DNA from: Phylloscopus collybita
Taxonomy: Eukaryota; Chordata; Aves; Passeriformes; Phylloscopidae
Length of the DNA: 64,000 nt
Direction of reading: 5' to 3'
NCBI GenBank assembly: GCA_027886175.1
Contig: JAJNNQ010000094.1
Coordinates: 186,001 to 250,000, forward strand
Part shown: positions 29,996-39,954 of the stretch, in pieces
Position numbering within the stretch: position 1 is the first letter of the stretch
Layout of the letters: each line of letters opens with the position of its first letter
Made by a program: the position numbers and the translations under genes
Notes under the pieces: model-generated
Told to the model about the DNA's origin: nothing
Seen by the model: only the letters and a program-made list of their open reading frames with translations
Database searches by the model: none

Positions 29996-30478
29996 TTCTC
30001 TCTAACTTTTGCTTTTGCTTGGTAGTTAGCTAGGGTAGCTTAGCATAGCTTCGCATTGCTTTTTTTTTCTTTCTTTTTTTTTCCTTTTTTTTTTCTGTTT
30101 TTTCCTTTTTCAACTTCTTTGGAACAGTTCAAACCTCCCCCAGACTGAGGACCCAGGGGGGGCTCTGGGGGGAGCTTGCACCTGGAACCCACCGGGATCC
30201 ACCCTGTGCAGCAACTTTCACCAGCGCCAGAAAGAACTGAGAGCAGAGGAATCACCTACCAGAGGGACTTCTGTCCGAATTTCTCATCTACCCAGAGCGC
30301 CACGAGGTTCTTGCCATCTGGTATTGTTCAATTCATTCTCCTGGGGAGCGCTTTGCCAGTTCAATAAACGGATTTCTTTCCACTTCTCTCTGAGGAGTTT
30401 TCTCCCAAACCGGTTGGGGGAGGGGAGGGTTTCCCAAGGAGTTCTCCTCCCAAATTTGCCTCAAACCAATGCAGAACC
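29769..30478 (+). mobile_element. Solo LTR with 5-bp target-site duplication GAACC
   Basis: The LTR proper is 29774-30473 (700 bp), from TGTCCTGGGGTGACGTCACG to CTCAAACCAATGCA. GAACC occurs on both sides (29769-29773 and 30474-30478). The LTR starts with a CRE-like TGACGTCA, has an AATAAA near 30363, and an uninterrupted T run of about 49 bases (29944-29992). Copies with the same flanks lie at 46859-47555 and 59079-59778; a fourth related LTR sits inside ART-F. Confidence 0.85.
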
Positions 30479-31030
30479 CCTCAAGGGCATGGCTGTTGTG
30501 GAAACTCTGTCCCTGCACTGGAATAAAGTTTCAAGGCTGCTTTGTGGACTCCTGGCTTTCCATAGCGTGGCTTTTCCCCAACACGCTGGGGGTGCTGGGT
30601 AGAGCTGGAAGGCTGAGCAGCAAAAACGATAAAATGGTGTAAAAGTATTTCCACAGGACAATAAACGTGTCTGGAACCAGTGGGGAAAGAGTTAAAGGGA
30701 ACTCCAGTGTGGTTCTGGACAAGCTCTGTGACACAGGAGGAGCAGCACCAGCTGAAATTGAAAGTTCAAGGCGAGGTCATCAGAGATACTGCGGCACTCA
30801 GTGAAGATGAGCCCCAGGTCCCTTTTTATGAACTCTCCAGGACAACAGGAGGATGTCCTGAAAGTGAAGGATCCACGGAAATGATTTCTAGGAAAATTGC
30901 TGTTTCTGTATTAGCTAACAAGCCAACTTTAATGAATATCTATAATTAGGCTGGATAAATTCCCCATGGCAAAGTTTCCCTGAGCCACAGGAGCAGGAGA
31001 GATCCGCTGTGAGCCCGAGCTGATCAAGAA
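30479..31030. repeat. Segmental duplication unit, part 2
   Basis: Shared with 47561-48115 and, inverted, 58520-59073. It includes the 'gttagctaagaagcc' block near 30910 and part of the putative ART 5' exon near 30985, cut off at 'gatcaagaacg' by the next LTR-like element. No gene seen. Confidence 0.55.
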
Positions 31031-31340
31031 CGTCTGAGGAAGAAAAAAAGAGACGGTTTATTTACAAACTGCAACATTTATAGAATTCCAGCAGTGACCG
31101 TGGATTGGAGGAAGAAAATCTTCCTCTCCAACCACACTGGGCAACCCAACAGTCCGTCAGCAGTCTCCTCCTCATGAGAAGAGTGTAAACGTGGTTGTAC
31201 CGTTACAATAGCAAGGAAGTTGTTGATGTAAAATCCTGTCTGACCCCACTGCAAAAGGTAAACACAGAAGGCTATAAATAGAACTTTATTTAAAACTTCT
31301 TAAAGAGACAGAGGAGAACAGCAAAAACCCCGATAACAAT
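31031..31340 (-). mobile_element. Short LTR-like element, minus orientation
   Basis: On the minus strand: a TATAAATG box, CATGAGGAGGAGACTGC and a terminal AATAAACCGTCTCTTT. Copies at 48120-48415, 50412-50715 (with different flanks, so a separate insertion) and, inverted, 58213-58520. Edges are set by comparing flanks and are accurate to about 10 bases. Confidence 0.55.
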
Positions 31341-31656
31341 CCTCGCCTTGAACTTTCGCTTTTGGCAGGCGCTGCTCCTTATCTGTTGCAGAACTTGCCA
31401 AAAAGGGAACTCCCTGGAGCTCCCTGTGTCCCTTTCTCCGCAGCTCCCGCCCACCTTTGCCCTGCTCTGCCCACACTTTTACACCTTCGATGTTTTTTTT
31501 TTCCCCAGTCAGTCTTTAAGCTCCACCCAGCACCTCCAGGGGAGCTGAAACTTTCTCTTCTTTCTCTTATTGCTCAGCCCCCAGGACCCCAATCCCACTG
31601 CCCCGTGTGCCCCCAGTGCCCCCCAGCCGCACTCCCCACTGCTCCCTGAGCTGCTG
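31341..31656. repeat. Duplicated flank module
   Basis: Same module as at 2230-2551, with 'gcagaacttgccaaaa', 'cagtcagtctttaag' and 'gagctgaaactttctcttc'. No gene. Confidence 0.5.
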
Positions 31657-31960
31657 TCACACCTCAGACCCCAAATGGGCTCCCCTCTCAGGTGACACCC
31701 CTGGGGGCACCCTGAGCCTGGCCAGGATCTCCTTGGGGAGCTCCTGGGTGACTTTCCCAGCCTTGTTGGGGCGGCAGGAGAAGTTCTGCACCCCAAAAAA
31801 AAGGGATCCCTCAACCCCAGGAGACACCTGAACCCGTGTTGGCGTGGTGGCTCAGCAAATCCATCTGCCAGGAACCCCCGGCAGTGCTGCCCCTCTCAGT
31901 GATCCCTGGAGGGGATGGGTTGGGATCCAAAGGGTTCTTTGGGAAACACCTCGGGCAAAC
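31657..31960 (-). other. Multicopy conserved ORF block, copy 2
   Basis: Minus-strand frame ending in TGA at 31657-31659, with NFSCRPNKAGKVTQELPKEI and then LARLRVPPGVSPERG. Open, with few replacements relative to the other copies. Confidence 0.35.
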
Positions 31961-32625
31961 AAACCCGGGGATCACCCTTTGCCCCCTGCAGTGTCCCCCA
32001 GCCCTTCCATGGCCCCGGTCACACTCCCAGGCCCTCCCTGCTGACCCCCAGAGCCCTGTGAACCCCAGTCCCAAGTCCCCCCGTGTCCCCCAGTGTCCCC
32101 CAGTGTCCTCCAGGGTCCCCCAGGTACCCCAGGACTCCAATCCCACGTCACATTCCCCCCCAGTGTCCCCCAGAGTCCCCCATGGCCCCAGACCCCACTC
32201 CCACCATTCCCTGTCCCCCCTCACTTTCCCCCAGAGCACCCCAGGACCCCAATCCCATTCCTGTGACTCCCCCAGTGCCCCCCAGAGCCCAATCCCACAG
32301 CCCCCTCTGCCCCCCACAAATGTCCTCGCTGTCCCCCCAGCCCCTGATACCAAAATCAGCCGCAGTGAACTCCCGGACAGAACGGGAGGGATCCCAAAGC
32401 CGGAATTCTTGATCAGCTCGGGCTCCCAGCAGATCTCTCCTGCTCCTGTGGCTCAGGGGGGCTTTGCCCCAGGGAATTTATCCACCAGAATTATGAATAT
32501 TCATTAAAATGGGCTTCTTAGCTAACACAAAACCAGAACGACACCCGTAAAAAATTAGCTTGGCCCTGCCTCTTTCAATAAATGGTTTTTATTGTACTGG
32601 AGAGCCATAGAGTGGGTTATCTGGG
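31961..32625 (-). repeat. Orphan ART upstream module, no ART
   Basis: C-rich minisatellite, then the putative 5' exon (about 32345-32460) with its donor-like site, then the octamer block (32500-32620) in which the octamer is lost (AAGCTAAT). Same arrangement as at 2861-3400. Confidence 0.5.
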
Positions 32626-33623
32626 TGTGATTCTAACAGAGTGCCCTGATAAGGATAAGGACCCAATAATTGATTGCCAATTAGATAAACCTTTATTAAA
32701 ACAGTAAGTAGAAGCGAGCAGCACATGCTGGGAAAGCCGGAGAGCACAAGTCTCAGCTCGCGCTGCACACACAGCTTTCGGAGTTTTCCCACAATTTCCC
32801 ATTTTTGTAACTATTTGTTTTGACCCTTGGTCCCTCCCCATGTTTTCCCATATTTTTTCATAGTTAAGTCTTCCAGTTCCAGGAGTCTGGGGTCTTCTGC
32901 CCTCTCACGGTGGTCGGTGGATGAAGTCTCTCCTCTTCCTGGCAGCACATCCCTGGGACTTCCCGCTGTGGTCACCACGGTTTCACCAAATCTCCCGTTT
33001 TCTCCCTTTCCTCATGTCCTGTGATGCAAATTTACATTTCATTATCCTCCACCAAGGCCTGGCTCTAACTTTTCTGTTTCTGCAGCTTCTGCAACTTACA
33101 GTTATTGCTTAATATCTTCTATGTGATGCCTTAGGTTCTGGGTTTTTTCTGTCTTGTTCTGGTGGGTAGTTTTTGCTTTTGTATTAAGTGGTGCTGGGAT
33201 TTAATCACAGGGCGATGGGGGGAGGGCACCCCTGGTTCTAGCAGGGGACTTGTGTCTTCAAGGACACTCTCCAAGCTCCAGAAGATAAACAACGTAGAAG
33301 GCAGGGGGTAAGCAGGAAGGACGGGACACCGAGATTTGGAATTGTTCATTGGACAATGGACGGGGCATATGGAAATGGACCGAAACTTGTAAAAGTGAGG
33401 GGAATCTCGTGATTCCTTCTCCTTTTGCTTCCATCTTGGAGCCGTCCTGGCAGAGCTACTGCTGTGGCTGCCGGGGTGTGGCCTTGAAGGCCTCAATAAA
33501 TGTTCACCCCTATTTTTATAACTCTGTCTGGCCTCTGTCTCAGCCTTTAAGGCAACATACGCATTAATTATTAACTGTAACACTTAACACAAATTACCTA
33601 AATCATTAATATCAGCTATAACA
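32626..33623 (-). mobile_element. ERVL-like LTR, minus orientation, split by another LTR
   Basis: Homologous to the LTR at 3402-4005. Its sequence is interrupted near 33126 by an unrelated plus-strand LTR and resumes near 33555 (ATTATTAACTGTAAC). It starts TGTGATTC and ends CTATAACA on the plus strand. Confidence 0.65.
33127..33554 (+). mobile_element. Nested solo LTR (428 bp)
   Basis: Runs from TGCCTTAGG to TTTAAGGCA, imperfect inverted ends. It has CTCAATAAATGTTCACCC followed by a pyrimidine/GT-rich R-U5. It lies inside the older ERVL-like LTR, so it is the younger insertion. No clean duplication (tgtga before, acata after). Confidence 0.65.
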
Positions 33624-33880
33624 GCCCCAATATCCCAGATGATCTCGCCTTGAACTTTCGCTTTGGGCAGGCGCTGCTCCTTCTGTGAGGCAGAAATTGC
33701 CAAAATCCCTCCCTGCAGTTCCCTGTGTCTCTTTCTCCACAGCTTCCATCCAGCTTTGCCCGGCTGTGCCCACACTTTTACATCCTTTGATTGTTTTTTT
33801 TTTTCCCAGTCTTTAAGCTCAACCCAGCACCTCCAGGGGAGCTGAAACTTTCTCTTCTCTCTCTTATTAGAGGTGAGGCC
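33624..33880. repeat. Duplicated flank module
   Basis: Another copy of the 'gcctttaag ... gagctgaaactttctcttc' module; it ends abruptly at 'ctcttattagaggtgagg'. Confidence 0.45.
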
Positions 33881-34130
33881 TGGGTGGAGCTGTGCAGGTT
33901 GAAGATTGGCTGCTCGTCTGAAAGCCCACGAGGAAGAGGGTGGCTGGGAGGGAGAGCGGGACCTGCCAATGGCCAGGCCAGGCCCAGCCCAGCTGAGGCT
34001 GCGATTTGTAAAGGAGAAAAGCCCCAGCAAAGCTCTGGGGGCATCGATGGGACGGAGCCTGGTCTGCAGCCTCAGGTACTCGGTGTGCACAGGACAGAAG
34101 TGTCAGCTCTGGAGCAGAGCAGCGCCCGTG
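33881..34130 (+). other. Unidentified conserved segment, copy 1
   Basis: Shared with 42110-42335 at high identity. A plus-strand frame reads MARPGPAQLRLRFVKEKSP and continues for about 35 codons; a minus-strand frame is also open. I do not recognise it. In both places it abuts ART-related repeats. Confidence 0.35.
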
Positions 34131-34649
34131 GCCCTGGCTACTCCTGCTGGCCTTGTGCCCCTCCCTCCTGGGCAGCTCTTGGAGGGGCTTCCCCAGGATG
34201 GACACCTTGTCACTGTGACCATGGAGGCCACAGTGGCGGTGGTGGCCATGGTGACCTTAGTCACCTTGGTCACTACAGCAGTTATGGTGGCCTGAGCAGT
34301 TACAGTGACCAAGATGGCCACTGTGGCCATGGTGGCCTCAGTAATTACAGTGACGATGGTGACCTTGGTCACCTTGGTAATGACAGTGACCACGGTGGCC
34401 TCAGTAGTCACAGTGACCCTGGCAGCCACCGTGGCCGCTGTGGCCTCATGGGTCACAGTGGCCACACTGGTCATGGTGACCATGGTTGTTCCAATACCCA
34501 GAGTGGTCACAGTGGCCAAAGTGACCACAGTGGCACCAATGGCCTCAGTAGCCTTGGTGTTGTCATTTTTCTGCGGGTCCTGCTGACCTTCCTGACCATG
34601 GTGGCCACAGTGTCCTCCCAGACAACAGTGACCTTGGTGTCCGCATGGC
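34131..34649 (-). repeat. GTGGCCAC-type minisatellite in ART-C 3' flank
   Basis: About 440 bases of degenerate GTGACCATGG/CACTGTGGCC units between 34205 and 34645. It lies downstream of the ART-C stop on the minus strand and is open in several frames only because of its three-base phase. Confidence 0.8.
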
Positions 34650-35904
34650 TCAGAGTGTTCCGCTGACTGTTGCCATGGCCAGGGTGACCAGGAGAAGTCC
34701 CCAAATGTTGGGTGAGTTCCTGGGGAGGTTCCCATCTGAGAACACAAAGAGGGGGGGCAGGGGGACCATAAGTGGAGGGGGTCATGGGGGCATCAGGAGA
34801 GCCATGGGAGAGGGACAGGGGTGACAGGGGGGCCCTGAGGGTGTGGGGGTCAGAAGGGGCCATAACCAGGTCCCTGTCCACTGTGCCCAGCCATGCGTGG
34901 CCTTGTCCCCCCATCCCCAGTGGGTGTCCCCAGCGCTGGATGTCCCTGTCCCCCCCAGCTGGCCCTGGCTGTGCCCATCCCCTGTGCCCAGCAATGGCTG
35001 TCCCTGCCCTTGTCCCCAGCACTGGGTGTCCTGCCTCCCACCCACAGTGGCTGTCCCTGTCCCCTCTGGGCCATGGCTGTCCCCAGCACTGGGTGTCCTT
35101 GTCCCCCACCCTCACTGAGTGTCCCCCATCCCCCCAGGTTGTCCCCACAGTGTCACCTGTCAGCCACTCGCAGTCGTAGTTGCTGGAGTTCCCGGTGGAA
35201 CGAAGCTGAATGTGCATCCCTTCGTTGCTCATGCTGACATCAGTGACCTCAAAGGTCTCGAAGGGCGGGATCAGCACCTCCTTCTTAAATCCATAATAGG
35301 AGAATTTCTGGATGTCCACACCGTGGCACGTGTGCACCTTGAACATCGTGTCATACTCATGATCCTGGGAGACCCCTTGGTCTTGCCACGTCAACGCAAA
35401 TTGACCTAAGCGGACTTGGTCTCTATACTTCGCCTTGAAGTGGACCCCCTTCACTCCCCAGAACACGTCCTGGCAATCGTTGGGGCGTCTCAGTGTCTGG
35501 AGGGCCCGGGTCAGCAGGAAATGCAGCGATTTGAAGTGGAATTCATCCCGGTACTTCCGGCTGGAGCTTCCACCCTCACGTACAGCTATGTTGAATGACC
35601 CATACAGAAATGTCATCTGCCTGGTGTAGGCCATGAGGGCGATGGCCTGCTCTGGGGTAAGAGGGGATGACTTGGACCCCCGCCACATCCACTTGGCCTT
35701 GGCATCTGCCCAGTAATAACCAAAGTTGGCATTCTTAGTAAATTCAGACTTCAGGAGTTCTGGGAGCTTTCTGGTCATGTTATCACCACAATTCAGGTAC
35801 TGGTCATCGAAGGAGTTCTTGGCCATGTCCAGGGTGAGCTCCTTGATGGCCACAGTGGTCACGGTCATGGCCAGCAGTGCCAGGGTCTGAGCCAGGGGGG
35901 CCAT
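34650..35904 (-). CDS. ART-C: ADP-ribosyltransferase paralogue with degenerate active site
   Basis: Exon 1 is 35904-35157 (748 nt) and exon 2 is 34735-34650; both splice sites are normal and the frame is open (277 residues). The signal peptide, SFDDQY (31-36), family cysteines and GPI-type tail ([19 protein letters not shown]) are kept. The catalytic signature is not: Arg of VFRG is Trp (149, TGG for CGG), the S-T-S motif is L-T-W (171-173), and EXE is K-K-E (207-209) before VLIPPFETF. Known ART family members without the triad (for example ART3) lack measured arginine transferase activity, so C is probably a pseudoenzyme, a secreted or GPI-linked binding protein, or an expressed relic. The octamer upstream is also mutated. 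Confidence 0.82.
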
Positions 35905-36675
35905 GGTGGGGAGAGGCCACGGGGAGCAGTGTGGGACACTGTGGGGACACAGAGGGGATACATGGGACAAACTGTGTGACAGGGGGAAGATACTGGAGGA
36001 CACCAGGGGACACTGAGGGAACACTGAGGGGCACCAGAGGACACCAGTGGGACAAAGGGGATGCTGAGGGACATGGCAGGACATGGGGAGGCTTCCTTGG
36101 TGAGGGGCTGGGGAGGGAGAGTCCGGACAACCAGGGGAGAAGGGGCAGCCCAGCCAGGAGAGCCCTGGACATGTCCTGGGACCTGATCCCAAATCCTGGG
36201 GACACTCCTGGAGCCTCCCAGAGTCCCAGAGCACCCCAATCTCACTCCCACAGTTCTGTCTCCCCCCCTCCCGGTGTTTCCCAGTGCCTCTATTACCCCA
36301 GTCCCTCTCCCAGTCCCTTGTACCCCTCCCAGTCACCCCCTGCCCCCCAACACCCTGACCCAAGGCCTGGGGTGCCCCAGTGTCCCCCTTGTCCCCCTCC
36401 CATACCCCAATCCCACTCCCAGTCCCATGAAATCCCTGGTGGCCCCTCAGGACCCCGATCCCATCCCATGTGCCCGCAAGTTGCCCCCAGTGTCCCCCAG
36501 TGCCCCCCAGCACCCCACTGCCACCCCCATGGCCCTATGCCCCCCATCCCTGCCCCTGGACCAGCCCTGGACAGCAGTCACAGTCTGGTGATTCCCCCAG
36601 TGTCCCCAAAGACCCCAATCCCACAGCCCCCTGTGCCCCCCAAGTGTCCCCGGTGTCCCTGCAGCCCCCCGCTAC

Positions 36676-36871
36676 CGAAATCAGCCGCAGTGAACTCCCG
36701 GAAAGAACGGGAGGGATCCCAAAGCCGGAATTCTTGATCAGCTCGGGCTCACAGCAGATCTCTCCTGCTCCTATGGGTCAGGGGGGCTTGTCCAGCCTAA
36801 TTATAAACATTCATTAAGATGGTCTTCCTAGCTCACACAAAACCAGCTCGATTCTCATGAACAACTTGCAT
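36676..36871 (-). promoter_or_regulatory. Putative ART-C promoter and 5' untranslated exon
   Basis: Donor-like GATTTCG/GTAGC with last exon base at 36676. An octamer-like ATGCAAGT on the minus strand (36864-36871) has one mismatch to ATGCAAAT. About 970 bases upstream of the ATG; C-rich minisatellite lies between. Confidence 0.35.
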
Positions 36872-37600
36872 GGCTCTGCCTCTTTCAGGAAATGGTTTCT
36901 TTGCCCTGCAGTCTCAATAATGATGTTTCTTGGTGTGGTTTTCTCTGACCGCCCCAACATCTCAGATGACCACGCTTTGAACTTTCGCTGTGGTCAGGCA
37001 CTACTCCTTCTGTGAGGCAGAACTTGCAAAAACCCACCCTGCAGTTCCCTTTGTCTTTTTCTCAGCAGCATCCATCCAGCTTTGCTCCCCTGTGCCCAGA
37101 CTTTCACATCCTCTGATGGTTTTTCCTCCCAGTCAGTCTTTAAGCTCAATCCAGCACCTCCAGGGGAGCTGAAACTTTCTCTTCTCTCTTTCATTGCTCA
37201 GCCCCCAGGACCCCAATCCCACTGCCCTGTGTGCCCCCAGTGCCCCCCAGCCCCACTCCCCACTGCTTCCTGAGCTGCTGTCACCCCTCAGACCCCAGAT
37301 GGGCTCCCCTCTCAAGTGACACCCCTGGGGGCACCCCAAGCTTGGCCAATGAGTCTGAGAGATGAGCAGCCAATTTCCAACCTGCCCAGCTCCATACAGG
37401 CCTCACCTCTGCCGGGGAAATTCCTTTTCTAGGCAGTGGATTGGTTTTCCCTGGGCTGGCACCCACCAAAGGCCCTTGGCCACTCCTCTCCACAGCTGGA
37501 GAGAGGAGAGAAAGGAGAACAAAGGGTTCAAGGGTTCAGACAAGGCCCAAGAGAGATCACTCCTCAGAAGTGATCTCCATGCCCAGTGAGGCACATTGGG
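36872..37600. repeat. Flank module and truncated conserved ORF block
   Basis: The module runs to about 37345, where the conserved ORF block is cut off after the codons for the GVPPGVSPERG segment. From 37345 to 37600 is unassigned sequence not seen elsewhere in the window. Confidence 0.45.
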
Positions 37601-37845
37601 AGTGCTGTGTCCAGCTCTGTCCAGTGCCATGTCCAGCTCTGTCTTGTGCTGTGTCCAGCGCTGCCCAGAGCCATGTCAACCTCAGCCAAGTGCTGCGTCC
37701 AGCTCTGCCCAGCGCCCAGTCCAGTTTTGCCCAGTGCCATGTCCAGTTCTGCTCAGTGCAGTGTCCTGCTCTGCCTACTGCTGTGTCCACCTCAATCCAA
37801 TGCCATGTCTGGCTCAGCTCAGTGCAGTGTCCAGCTCTGGGCTGC
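37600..37845 (+). repeat. About 24-bp minisatellite (TGCCATGTCCAGCTCTGCCCAG-like)
   Basis: About ten degenerate units of TG(C/T)(C/T)(A/G)TGTCCAGCTCTG. Found only here. Confidence 0.8.
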
Positions 37846-38350
37846 TCCGGACCCAACCCTGTGCTCAGGGATGACGCTGCCCAAGATGGGTGCGTGGCCC
37901 AGGGGCCCCCTCCGGCTCCTTCCAGCCCCACGCCCTCTGGGAGTTGGGGATTTTGGGATTTGGGGATTCTGGGAGTTGCAGTTCAGGAATTGCCCACCGG
38001 AGGGCAGCAGCGAGCGGGGTTCAACAGCGGCACTGCGCATGCGCCGGCCGCAGCTGCAGTACCGGGTGCCCCCAGCAGGTGGCAGCACGAGCTGGCGGCA
38101 CTGCCCATCCCGGCCCCAGGGCTCTGCGATTGTTTGGGATGGAGCGACCTTAAAGCGCCTGCGGTGCCAGCGCTGCCGTGGGCAGGGACAGCTTCCCCTG
38201 CGCCAGGCTGCTCCAGGCACCCCAACCTGCCCTGGGACATGGCCAGGCACTGGGCAGGGACAGCTTCCCCTGCGCCAGGCTGCTCCAGGCACCCCAACCT
38301 TCCCTGGGACATGGCCAGGCACCGGGCAGGAACAGCTTCCCCTGCACCAG
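37846..38350 (-). mobile_element. CR1-like 3' end with tandem sub-repeats
   Basis: GC-rich block from 37985, then the CR1-like end and two to three copies of the 70-bp unit. It breaks off at 'ccctgcaccagga' into the segment shared with 42290-42340. Confidence 0.55.
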
Positions 38351-38680
38351 GACAGTAGTGTCAGCTCTGGAGCAGAGCAGTGCCCAAGATGTTTCCAAAA
38401 GAACCCTTTGGATCCCAACCCATCACCTCCAGGGATCACTGAGAGGGGCAGCACTGCCGGGGGTTCCTGGCAGATGGATTTCCTGAGCCACCACACCAAC
38501 ACGGCTTCAGGTGTCTCCTGGGGTTGGTGGATCCCTTTTATTGGGGTGCAGAACTTCTCCTACTGCCCCAACAAGGCCAGGGAAGTCACCAAGAAGCTCC
38601 CCAAGGAGGTCCTGGCCAGGCTCGTGATGCCCCCAGGGGTGTCACCTGAGAGGGGAGCCCATTTGGGGTCTGACGTGTGA
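38351..38680 (+). other. Multicopy conserved ORF block, copy 3
   Basis: Plus-strand frame ending in TGA (38678-38680), with NFSYCPNKAREVTKKLPKEV then LARLVMPPGVSPERG. Six or so replacements relative to copy 5 but no stop. Confidence 0.35.
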
Positions 38681-39065
38681 CAGCAGCTCAGGGAGCAGTG
38701 GGGAGTGGGGCTGGGTGGCGCAGGGGGCACATGGGGCGGTGGGATTGGGGTCCTGGGGGCTGAGCAATGAGAGAGAGAAGAGAAAGTTTCAGCTCCCCTG
38801 GAGGTGCTGGGTGGAGCTTAAAGACTGACTGGGAAAAAACATCAAAGGATGTAAAAGTGTGTGCAGAGCCGGGCAAAGGTGGCTGGAGCCTGTGGAGAAA
38901 GAGATAAAGGGAGCTCCAGTAACGGTTTTTGGCAAGTTCTGCAAGACAGAACGAGCAGCACCTGCCCAAATGAGGTGAGGCCCTCTGGGATACAATGACC
39001 CCCAGAGACCCCATTTTTATGTCTCTCCAGGACAACAGAAATTATTTATTGAAAGAGGCGGAGCC
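38681..39065. repeat. Flank module upstream of ART-D
   Basis: Inverted form of the 'gagctgaaactttctcttc' module; nearly identical to 42640-43010 upstream of ART-E. No gene. Confidence 0.5.
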
Positions 39066-39276
39066 ATGCAAATAATTTGCGGGAAAAGTGCTGGCTTTCT
39101 GTTAGCTAAAAAGCCCTTTTTAAAGAATGTTTATAATTCTGGTGGATAATTTCCCTGGGGCAAAGTCCCTCTGACCCACAGGAGCAGGTGAGATCTGCTG
39201 GGAGCCCGAGCTGATCAAGAATTCCGGCTTTGGGATCCCTCCCGTTCTGTCCGGGAGTTCACTGCAGCTGATTTTG
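39066..39276 (+). promoter_or_regulatory. Putative ART-D promoter and 5' untranslated exon
   Basis: A perfect octamer ATGCAAAT at 39066-39073, a TATAAT-like TTTATAATT near 39128, then a conserved block that ends in TTTTG/GTAGC (last exon base 39276). The spacing fits a start site near 39160, but that is inference. An extra GCAG/GTGAG near 39186 could also act as a donor in this copy. Confidence 0.45.
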
Positions 39277-39954
39277 GTAGCGGGGACACCTGGGGGGCAC
39301 AGGGGGCTGTTGAATTGGGGTCTGGGGGGACACTGGTGTTTTCACTGGACTGCGACTGGGGTCGAGGGCTGGTCTGGGGGCAGCGATGGGGGGCACAGGG
39401 CTGTGGGGGTGGGATTTCGGTACAGGGGACACTGGGGGGCACTGGGGGGCACTGGGGGGCACATGGGATGGGATTGGGGTCCTGAGGGGCCACTGGGGGT
39501 TTCATGGGACTGGGAGTGGGATTGGGGTATGGAAGGGGAAAAAGGGGGGCACTGGGGTACCCCACGCCTTGGGTCAGGGTGCTGGGGGGCAGGGGGTGAC
39601 TGGGAGGGTTACAAGGGACTGGGAGACGGACTGGGGTAATAGAGGCAATGGGAAACACCGGGAGGGGGGACACAGAACTATGGGAGTGGGATTGGGGTGC
39701 TCTGGGATTCTGGTGGGCTCCAGGAGTGACCCCAGGATTTGGGATCAGGTCCCAGGACAGGAAGCCTCCCCATGTCCCCTCATGATGTCCCTCAGCGCCC
39801 CTTGTGTCCCATTGGTGTCCCCTGGTGTCCCCTAAATGTTCGGTCAGTGTCCCCTGGTGTCCCCCAGTATCTTCCCCGTGTCACACGGTGTGTCCCCTCC
39901 GTCCCCTCTGTGTCCCCCAGTGTCCCACACTTCTCCCTGTGGCCTCTCCCCACC
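39277..39954 (+). other. Putative 5' intron of ART-D, G-rich minisatellite
   Basis: G-rich GGGGGGCACTGGGG-type repeats (39280-39660), then the C-rich stretch before the ATG. No coding evidence. Confidence 0.4.

Noticed and set aside
34782..35118. Repetitive Gly/Asp/Thr or Pro/Cys-rich frames in ART introns
   Set aside because: They are translations of the intronic GGGACAGGGACACCCAGTG minisatellite, bounded by good splice sites.
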